A stretch of 14,322 nucleotides of DNA, taken from contig JALKBU010001220.1 of the NCBI GenBank assembly GCA_023091735.1, forward strand, positions 1-14,322, written 5' to 3'. How positions within the stretch are numbered: position 1 is the stretch's first letter; the number at the start of each line of letters is the position of its first letter. The notes under the pieces were generated by a model, which worked only from the letters and a program-made list of their open reading frames with translations, made no database searches and was not told where the DNA came from. Positions 8,518 to 14,322 of the stretch are shown here, piece by piece. A program made the position numbers and the translations under genes. Origin of the DNA: Trichomonas tenax (taxonomy: Eukaryota > Parabasalia > Trichomonadida > Trichomonadidae).

Positions 8518-8820
8518 CATACCATATTTGTCTGCAATATGTGTGTAAATCAGTGGTATCACAGCTTTTGATCTATTTCCATCCTGAATTCATCTTTTCA
8601 ACCATTACAATTGATTTTCATAGCTTCTGTTATCAACCAAGTATGCTGTAGATCTGCTATCGATGTAGCATGAAATTGACCCACAAATTATAATTATTTT
8701 TTGTTTCAAATTTTATATCTGAGTAATTGATGAGAAATAACTTGGATTATACATACACTGACTGAATCATTATGATTTACCTTGAAAAAGAAAAGATATA
8801 TATTGAAACATTTCGAAATG

Positions 8821-8913
8821 TCACTTTTTGGCCTAAAAGTGAAGTTATATCAAGTTAGGGTGTCAAAAAAAGTGTAAAAGCACGATTATTTTACACTGAA
8901 TTTTACACTTTTT
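8821..8913. repeat. Cluster of inverted repeats with CACTTTT/ACACTTTT arms
   Basis: Three nested or adjacent arms: 8821-8828 with 8835-8842 (8 bp, 6-base loop), 8871-8879 with 8889-8897 (9 bp), and 8867-8879 with 8901-8913 (13 bp). The first carries the GTCACTTTT word (8820-8828). Confidence 0.5.
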
Positions 8914-9174
8914 AAGGGGTGCCTTGGAATAGTTTACATTTTTAAATTATTTGGCAAATATTCCCCTAATTAATTAATAAAAGTATATTTTTTATTTATC
9001 CATATATGGTTATTATATGTGTAGATAAGTATGGTATATTTTTAGAGCTATAGACATATTAGATATTCTCATGTTGATACCATATTTTTCCACTTTAAAA
9101 ATGCTCTAACTTTTTAAATAATGGATATATGCCTCTACAAACAGTACAGTGGTGAGGGACTCAAGCTTCTCTAG

Positions 9175-9408
9175 CGACGTAAAAGAACAGAATTTTGTTC
9201 GTTCACTGCAACTGTTTGTTTGAAAAATGAGATTTCATCACATTTCAACATTTTCGTGTCTAAATTCAATAATTATCTTACGATGATCTTAGCTTGACTA
9301 TATAACATTCGCCAATGGCGCTTGTTCCTAGAGTTCACAAAAATTGAAGAAGATATGCGATCATACCCTATATTTTCGCTCCAACTTTTTCAATTCGTGA
9401 AATATTGA
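9175..9408 (+). pseudogene. Possible gene relic with one internal TGA (77 codons)
   Basis: After a TAG at 9172-9174 one frame runs 40 codons to a TGA (9295-9297) and then 36 more to a TGA at 9406-9408. The peptide after the internal stop, starting LYNIRQWRLFLEFTKIEED, has a protein-like mix of Trp, charged and hydrophobic residues. No start codon or family is recognised. Standard code is assumed, so the TGA is a break. Confidence 0.22.
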
Positions 9409-10089
9409 TTGCTAAATCAATCAACATGTACTAGATGGAGTTCCTAACAAAAGTAACAATCTATTTTTTTTAGATTTGATTTAAGTTAATTGAATAACAG
9501 TGCGTTAATTACCTCGACTTTTTTTGAAAAAAGGTGTCTGTAAGAATTGTCGAAAGTTTTTATTAAACTTTCAGACTATCAAATGATGAAACAATGCTAT
9601 ATATGAGCTGCTTATTACGAATCTAGAAGATCGAATAAATATTTTAATTTTTAAAAATTTTTGATAATTTCTACTATAAGCAGTTGAGGTGTTCAATACT
9701 GTATCAATTGTCACCAATGAAGTTCGGCAATGGGGTCTTGATAGGTCTATAAAGAGGCATAAAGTAAAAAATATAAACTATTCAAACGTCCCTTAAAAAC
9801 TTTTTTAATGAAAATTTTGACGATTATTCCAAAATCAAGATTGGTCGATTTCTCAATATCTGATTAATATCTTGAATTGCAACTTCAATAATAGATATAT
9901 ACCTTAGTGCACATCAGGTTATAGTAGTGTGCATATTCAGTTACATACTTTTGGTCGTAATTTGATCTAATTAGCAAGAAAATTTTGATATTTTGATCCA
10001 AATTTGTAATATGTTATTACCTATGTACCTATAACATAAAAGCATTCTATTTATTTCTTTATCTCGTTATTACTGTTTTTTGAGATATT
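9409..10089. other. AT-rich desert; only small hairpins
   Basis: No coding signal seen. Two small inverted repeats are present. CTTTTTT (9518-9524) pairs with AAAAAAG (9527-9533). GAAAGTTT (9552-9559) pairs with AAACTTTC (9565-9572). Confidence 0.4.
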
Positions 10090-10364
10090 GGACTAAATTC
10101 CAATTGAGTCTGCTATTCCGAATAGCCAGTGGACTATTCGGAATAAGGAAGAAATGGAATTACTGAATACTGAAGACGGTCCTTTATTCAGTAATTCAGT
10201 TTACAAAACGGCACAGGCTGATATTCCAATTGGATCCCCTATTCCAGATAAAGTGGGGGATAGCCGGCTCAGAATTCAAACCCGCTACACCCTTCTTTAT
10301 TCTAGATTTCACACTTGGTGTAAGAATATGTATGTGTGCATTGGCCTAATCAAGGCCAATGCAC
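10090..10364. repeat. ATTCC-containing block with three perfect hairpins
   Basis: Six ATTCC/GGAAT words lie between 10090 and 10260. TATTCCGAATAG (10114-10125) pairs perfectly with CTATTCGGAATA (10134-10145), loop of 8. GAATTACTGAATA (10157-10169) pairs with TATTCAGTAATTC (10185-10197), loop of 15. GTGCATTGGCCT (10336-10347) pairs with AGGCCAATGCAC (10353-10364), loop of 5. Three uninterrupted stems of 12-13 bp within 250 bases are unlikely by chance. An 84-codon frame overlaps (10154-10408) but is dictated by the hairpins. Confidence 0.6.
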
Positions 10365-10889
10365 GAGATTTTTTGTGCGAAATAGTGAAGTGTTTTATCA
10401 AGTGCTAAACACAGTCTAGTGTTGATTTATTTTATTGCTTTTGGTGAAAGACTGATATATGCAATAAACTGAGGTTCTATTTTCAGATTCAAAACTTAGT
10501 CTCCATAAGAAAGTCGGCAAATCATATTCTTTTATAAAATCATGACACTTCTTACGATAAAAGTAGTGCCGTGCTTGCGACATCCATTTGAGTAACATAT
10601 TATGATATGAGATAAAAATAAAACATACAAATAAATCATCACATATTTGTGTTTTTCTTCATATAACAGTTAGTTCACATATATTATCCTATTCAATTAG
10701 AATTGATTTCATTAATTTATTCATCACAATTTCAAAGGTATTCCCAAGATAATTAAGATCAGATGTAGTGCTGTGCCAATTGGCACTACACTGTCAATTG
10801 TTGTAAGCGCCTAAAAACACCCCTTACATTTATTCACAGCTGAAAACATAAAAATGAAATAAAATTTTTTTAAAGACAATGGGGTTTAA
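10365..10889. other. Gene-poor spacer with a 14-bp palindrome
   Basis: No gene is supported. The one distinctive element is the perfect palindrome GTGCCAATTGGCAC at 10773-10786, with GTAGTG (10765-10770) and CACTAC (10784-10789) offering an alternative hairpin. The rest is AT-rich. Confidence 0.4.
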
Positions 10890-11210
10890 TGGAATAAAAA
10901 ACTTTATTGGAATAAAGGTGACTTTATGCGAATAAAGTGAATTTGGAATCAGACCCTATTTTGGAATAACCGCCAATTTGGAATAATGACGATTATTCCA
11001 TATGCCAAAAATAGGTCGAAAAGTGACAATAATGGAATACCCGAATTATTTGGATATGCGCATAATGCTCTCAAAATTTGGAATCAACTTCGATATTGGA
11101 ATTAGGAATAATGGATAATAATGGAATCAAAAATACTTTGGAATAACCGTCAAGCAGTTGGAAACATAATCACTTTATCCTCAATTCCAATTCAAATTGA
11201 GATAGCATTA
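10890..11210 (-). repeat. ATTCC/GGAAT repeat block, copy B (left arm of the fold-back)
   Basis: About a dozen GGAAT words in 320 bases, mostly as TTGGAATAA or TGGAATCA. The segment 10981-11039 is the inverted partner of 11738-11796. Read on the minus strand, this block carries the same GGCGGTTATTCC segment as the block at 8151-8344. Confidence 0.6.
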
Positions 11211-11242
11211 TCATCCAGAGTTTGTGATAATAAGGAAAAAAG

Positions 11243-11317
11243 AAGGACTACCGCGAGTCAAACCAGCAAACCTCTTCATTAAAGCTTGGAGTGTTTTGCC
11301 AACTGAGCTATGAGGCG
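11243..11317 (-). pseudogene. tRNA-derived pseudogene (A box, B box, T6 terminator)
   Basis: On the minus strand TAGCTCAGTTGG (11310-11299) is a perfect A box. GGTTTGACTCG (11264-11254) is a B box with two mismatches to GGTTCGANTCC. Numbering from these boxes gives a 75-base unit, the normal tRNA length, and a run of six T (11241-11236) follows directly, as a pol III terminator would. The stems are broken: only about three of seven acceptor pairs form and the D and T stems are poor, and no anticodon can be read with confidence. So it is a decayed tRNA or the head of a SINE, not a working tRNA. Confidence 0.5.
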
Positions 11318-11358
11318 AAGCAATTTTTCTCAATCTATCTCAGATATTTAATTGCACG

Positions 11359-11624
11359 CTAAATATTTGGAATCTTCGGATCTTCAAAATCGATGGGCAA
11401 TTCAAATATAGAGCATATGCAATAACAGTGATTAAAAAATCGAAAAGTTAGAAGTGATTTATTCTGATATCTTTTCATTTTAAAGCAAAACTACATTTCA
11501 ATCGATCGAATTCATTGGCTGTCGTCTTGCAAATATCATACCACGCATCAATGTATTCTCTATTCAACAAAAATGTTGAATCAAAGTGGAAGAATAACTG
11601 ACATGTAAACAAGCTCGATGTCAG
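11359..11624 (-). pseudogene. Possible broken gene relic upstream of the tRNA relic
   Basis: On the minus strand a frame open from 11624 runs 49 codons to a TGA at 11477-11475. It includes LLNREYIDAWYDICKTTANE and then FDRLKCSFALK, which reads like real protein. An ATG (11478-11476) overlapping that stop opens a second frame of 39 codons to TAG at 11361-11359, including CSIFELPIDFEDPKIPNI. One frameshift would join them. A hairpin pairing ATTCAACA (11562-11569) with TGTTGAAT (11574-11581) lies inside. Family unknown. Confidence 0.3.
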
Positions 11625-11679
11625 CTAACAACTTCTTAATAAGTTGCTATATAACAGAGACCTTGAGGTCGATTCCTAA

Positions 11680-11800
11680 TTCCATTACTCCACTTTTGAT
11701 TCCAATTTCGAATTCATTTTGATTCCAAAAAATTGATTATTCCATTATTGTCACTTTTCGACCTATTATTGGCATATGGAGTTACCGTCATTATTCTAAA
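11680..11800 (+). repeat. ATTCC repeat block, copy C (right arm of the fold-back)
   Basis: Five ATTCC words, then the 59-base arm 11738-11796 that is the inverted partner of 10981-11039. It includes GTCACTTTT at 11750-11758. Confidence 0.6.
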
Positions 11801-12058
11801 ATGTGGTTTGATTCTATATATAGCATATAATATAATATACAATATAATTATGGATTTTGTTTTTTCATAAAATATATTTAGTTCAGAAAAAGTGAATATT
11901 AAAAAACTGCTGCATAATAAATTTCTTTATGATCACTAGCATCATCCTAGTCGATATTTTGGGCTTAACGCATGTCTATTCAAAAGCATTTAAAAAATAC
12001 GAACGAAGGTTTATTCGGGACATTGTAATTAAAACAGTGCAGATCATATAATGAAAGT

Positions 12059-12172
12059 TCAAAGAAATTGATATAACCGTTGGAAGTCTTTTATTTCTTC
12101 TAAAAACATCAGAAAACGGTCTCTAATAGACTGAATATAATGAAGCTGCTTTTTGAAAATTGGCGATTTTGT
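12059..12172 (-). pseudogene. Possible short coding relic (37 codons)
   Basis: On the minus strand, after a TAA, 37 codons run to a TGA at 12061-12059. The peptide includes HYIQSIRDRFLMFLEEIKDF. This amphipathic helix pattern loosely recalls the N-terminal helices of trichomonad ankyrin-repeat proteins, but no ankyrin repeat follows and all three minus-strand frames are locally open. Weak. Confidence 0.2.
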
Positions 12173-12461
12173 TTATATTTTTAATTATGCGCCTTCAATT
12201 AACATATACCTGATAGTGTATTATTCATTTGAAAGCTCAGAAAATTTGAATGTGCATGAATATAAAATATCCATGTATTGTTCTTAACTTCCATTCTTTC
12301 ATGAAACACCCATAATAATCAACTAAATTTGAAAAAATATTCTCATCAGAAATAGAAATACTGAATATAGTGGTTTTTGATTCATACTGATATTTTAAAA
12401 TTTGATCAAATTAAATAAAAACAACAGTAAATTTTATATACAAAACAAAAAGAAATATAAA
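12173..12461. other. AT-rich 3' flank of the membrane-protein gene
   Basis: About 290 bases downstream of the minus-strand stop at 12462. No gene or clear repeat; A/T-rich as expected of a 3' UTR and spacer. Confidence 0.4.
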
Positions 12462-14322
12462 TTAAGCTGATGTAGCCAAATCCAATAATGTTGTGCAGTG
12501 TGACATATTGAAATCAGTATTACTAAGGGAATACTCACTCCAGACGCAGGATATGTTTGGAAGTGAGATTGCAAGGTTTTCTTTATCAACTGTTGAGCTA
12601 AGAAGGGCAGAGATGTACCATCCGATTGCGAATGAAGCGAAAATGCAGCAGACGTTAAGGAATCTGATGATACTGTCCACAGTTTGTGCATCGATGATAA
12701 CATCAACCAGTTCATAATAGTCTCTGAATCTAACAGCAAGAATAACTTTGTTAACTTTGAATGATCTGTTGGATCTTCCATCTTTCATATCATAAATGGA
12801 GTTAAGTTCACCTTTTCCAATCTCGACCTTCATATCTGATGCTTGCGGCCGATCAGGGATCTTATGTGCTGCATATTGTGCTTGAAGAGCTCTGAGATTT
12901 TCATTCTCTGCGATATTTTCATCCTCATAATCATATTCTGTGCTATCATCAAGCTCTTCTTCCTCAGTTGAACTTTTATAATGGTGGTGATGATGGCCTC
13001 CCTTGCTGTGCCCATGTGTATGCGTGTGTGATTTACCATGACGAGATTTGTGACGGTGATGACGGTAATCGCTGGATTCCGATTCATCCTCATCAGAAGA
13101 AAATTCCATTGTGCTTCTTCTTCGTTTATGCTGAGATTCCTTCTCATCCTGCATAGAGGCGAGAGCAGCTTCGAAGCCATCTTTCTGCTTCATGTCCTTA
13201 TATATTGGATTTGACTCGAGTTCTTCCTTGATTTCTTCAGTGCAAACTGTTGGATCATCTTCATTTGGCTTGGATCCACAGAAAAGGAAGAAAACGCAAG
13301 ACAAAATAGGAATAGCAAGCACAGCAAACGAAATATAAGATACAAATTTTTGATCAACATTGACACCAAAGCAAGAAAGAACTGGGAAGAAAGTGAAAAC
13401 TGCGTTGAGGATATAGAGAATAAAATCGAGCCAGTTGTTGAGTCTGAAGAGGTACGGCCACTTGCAATACTGGCCAACAGCCATGCAGATGTAGAAAATT
13501 GGGAGAAGGACTACAAGATACTTATAATAGTTGTTGCCTGCAGCTGACAAAATCATAATGATAAATTTGGCCAGAATCAGCCAAACAGACCATTTTGCAG
13601 CGATAACTGTATACTTCTGGAAAAGGAAGATGCCTGTTGTGTTAAGCTTTGATGCGAGCACCTGCCATTTCTCTTCAACAGTGCGTCCGAAGACGTTAAG
13701 TCCGAAAACGAAATCTCTGTTAATGTTGACGAGCATAGCCCAGAAAAATGGGATGCCAATCATAATGAAGGCAATAATAAACAGAATAACGCCTCCATTA
13801 ACGAATAATACATCATCAACGAAACCAAGTGAGAGTTCTTTCTGTAATCTTAATGGATTCTTCGTAAAATGTGGCTTTTCACTTGCATTTACGCAAGTCA
13901 GATTGTGTTTGATGAATAAATAATATTGATCTGTTGATGGAATACGCATTGGAACGAATCCTTCTTCGCTGCATGTAAATTTGACTGGAACAAAGTTGTA
14001 AAGAAGGACAGTCATGATTGGAATGTAAAGCAATTCGAATGTTAGAAGAAGAAGTCTAAGACCCCATCTCTTGATGAATTTCTTGATTTCAAGAAGAAGC
14101 CTAGCACCAGAAGTAGTGGATTTAAGAACCATTAATACAGCAAGAATCAACGCGATTGGGAATAAAAAGTAAGGTAAGAATAACCTTATCGTTGGAGGTA
14201 TTGGCACGTCGATATTAATTGCACCGACAACAACCAAAGCTATAACAAAGATAAGTAATGACAAACCGAAAATAGAAATGGTTGTAATCGCAGGAGCAAC
14301 TTGGGGCACAATTTGAACTGTA
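12462..14322 (-). CDS. Polytopic membrane protein, C-terminal part (N-terminus beyond the window)
   Basis: The frame is open to the right edge; the apparent start at 14309 is a GTG inside the frame, preceded by T-V-Q-I, so the gene is partial. Counting from that codon, 615 residues show about nine hydrophobic segments: 10-32, 41-62, 84-106, 168-194, 233-256, 260-281, 291-313, 321-344 and 547-570. Sequons at N136, N141, N585 and N601 all fall in loops on one side, with nearby Cys; sequons at N223 and N514 fall on the other. A 200-residue loop (345-546) on the opposite, probably cytosolic, side has an acidic Ser-rich stretch and a His-rich tract (about 416-443). Topology puts the residues before the first segment outside, so a larger extracellular region may precede. 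I do not recognise the family; a channel, a transporter or the membrane end of a surface protein are all possible. Confidence 0.7.
   Translation of the reverse strand, partial: TVQIVPQVAPAITTISIFGLSLLIFVIALVVVGAINIDVPIPPTIRLFLPYFLFPIALILAVLMVLKSTTSGARLLLEIKKFIKRWGLRLLLLTFELLYIPIMTVLLYNFVPVKFTCSEEGFVPMRIPSTDQYYLFIKHNLTCVNASEKPHFTKNPLRLQKELSLGFVDDVLFVNGGVILFIIAFIMIGIPFFWAMLVNINRDFVFGLNVFGRTVEEKWQVLASKLNTTGIFLFQKYTVIAAKWSVWLILAKFIIMILSAAGNNYYKYLVVLLPIFYICMAVGQYCKWPYLFRLNNWLDFILYILNAVFTFFPVLSCFGVNVDQKFVSYISFAVLAIPILSCVFFLFCGSKPNEDDPTVCTEEIKEELESNPIYKDMKQKDGFEAALASMQDEKESQHKRRRSTMEFSSDEDESESSDYRHHRHKSRHGKSHTHTHGHSKGGHHHHHYKSSTEEEELDDSTEYDYEDENIAENENLRALQAQYAAHKIPDRPQASDMKVEIGKGELNSIYDMKDGRSNRSFKVNKVILAVRFRDYYELVDVIIDAQTVDSIIRFLNVCCIFASFAIGWYISALLSSTVDKENLAISLPNISCVWSEYSLSNTDFNMSHCTTLLDLATSA
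12981..13064 (-). other. His-rich tract in the cytosolic loop of the membrane protein
   Basis: Codons for residues about 416-443 give roughly a dozen and a half His among 28 residues, mixed with Lys, Arg, Ser and Gly. It is followed by a Glu/Asp-rich stretch (449-469). Such tracts can bind zinc or other metals, but low-complexity drift is the alternative. Confidence 0.6.

Larger units (their letters stand above)
8345..9174. other. Gene-poor stretch with hairpins and a repeat copy
   Basis: No gene is supported; a 96-codon frame at 8361-8651 has no recognisable features. The stretch contains the second copy of the 22-base repeat (8496-8517). A hairpin pairs TCACTTTT (8821-8828) with AAAAGTGA (8835-8842). 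A further 13-bp inverted repeat pairs AAAAAGTGTAAAA (8867-8879) with TTTTACACTTTTT (8901-8913), with a competing nearer arm TTTTACACT at 8889-8897. Confidence 0.4.
10981..11796. mobile_element. Possible fold-back/MITE-like element (59-base inverted arms)
   Basis: The arms at 10981-11039 and 11738-11796 are inverted copies with 55 of 59 bases matching by eye. Both contain ATATGCCAA followed by TAGGTCGAAAAGTGAC (on the plus strand of the left arm). Weaker similarity continues inward. The 698 bases between hold a tRNA-derived pseudogene and a broken reading frame. I see no transposase and no clear target-site duplication, so the true ends are unknown. The arms might simply be two repeat copies in opposite orientation. 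Confidence 0.4.

Noticed and set aside
8361..8651. 96-codon frame on the plus strand
   Set aside because: No recognisable motif, no Inr-like site close before the ATG, composition like AT-rich noise, and it spans the 22-base repeat.
10154..10408. 84-codon frame on the plus strand
   Set aside because: It lies within the ATTCC/hairpin block, and its sequence is set by inverted repeats rather than by coding constraint.
11243..11317. A functional tRNA gene
   Set aside because: The boxes and terminator are there, but the acceptor, D and T stems do not pair, and no anticodon arm forms.
8151..11800. A CRISPR array from the repeated ATTCC words
   Set aside because: The repeats are short, diverged, in both orientations and irregularly spaced, and the genome is eukaryotic.
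12434..12781. 115-codon minus-strand frame and the neighbouring frame at 12830-13180
   Set aside because: Alternate-frame shadows of the same membrane-protein gene.
13531..13923. 130-codon plus-strand frame
   Set aside because: Antisense shadow of the membrane-protein gene, whose minus-strand frame has clear transmembrane segments across the whole stretch.
14307..14309. Start of the membrane protein at 14309
   Set aside because: The codon is GTG and the frame stays open through it to the window edge (T-V-Q-I before it). Eukaryotic nuclear genes rarely start at GTG, so this is an internal Val.

Overview
The window looks like nuclear DNA of a parabasalid protist, most likely a trichomonad (Tritrichomonas or Trichomonas type). 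The genes are eukaryotic in kind: a karyopherin, a protein O-mannosyltransferase, the large subunit of splicing factor U2AF, and a multi-pass membrane protein. All are uninterrupted by introns and AT-rich. At least two starts are preceded by a TCA-type initiator (Inr) 10 to 14 bases before the ATG, which fits the very short 5' leaders of trichomonads. The species call is inference; no rRNA or marker gene is present to confirm it.

Layout. Positions 3-200 (+) hold the 3' end of an unrecognised gene running in from the left. Positions 609-2651 (+) encode an importin-beta-like HEAT-repeat protein, and 2880-4310 (+) a PMT-family mannosyltransferase that appears to lack the MIR domain usual in eukaryotic PMTs. 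Positions 4360-5553 (-) encode a U2AF65-like protein that converges on the PMT gene with a 49-base gap. Positions 5766-6086 (+) encode a small acidic protein diverging from U2AF. Then come about 6.4 kb (6087-12461) without an intact gene. Positions 12462-14322 (-) encode the C-terminal part of a polytopic membrane protein whose N-terminus lies beyond the right edge.

The 6.4-kb gap has structure. It holds a diverged repeat family built around ATTCC/GGAAT words (8151-8344, 10090-10260, 10890-11210, 11680-11800). Two of these blocks form a 59-base inverted repeat (10981-11039 and 11738-11796, 55 of 59 matching by eye). Between those arms lie a tRNA-derived pseudogene with a T6 run behind it and a broken reading frame. 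There is also a cluster of perfect 12-13 bp hairpins at 10114-10364. Several other short broken frames may be relics of genes. The 9-mer GTCACTTTT occurs seven times, only outside the intact genes, and it matches the core of the trichomonad Inr.

The intact genes are housekeeping genes of separate pathways (nuclear transport, secretory glycosylation, pre-mRNA splicing, membrane function). I see no operon-like logic and no convincing new multi-gene system. The points most worth checking are the MIR-less PMT, the fold-back block with its tRNA relic, and the recurrent Inr-like 9-mer.
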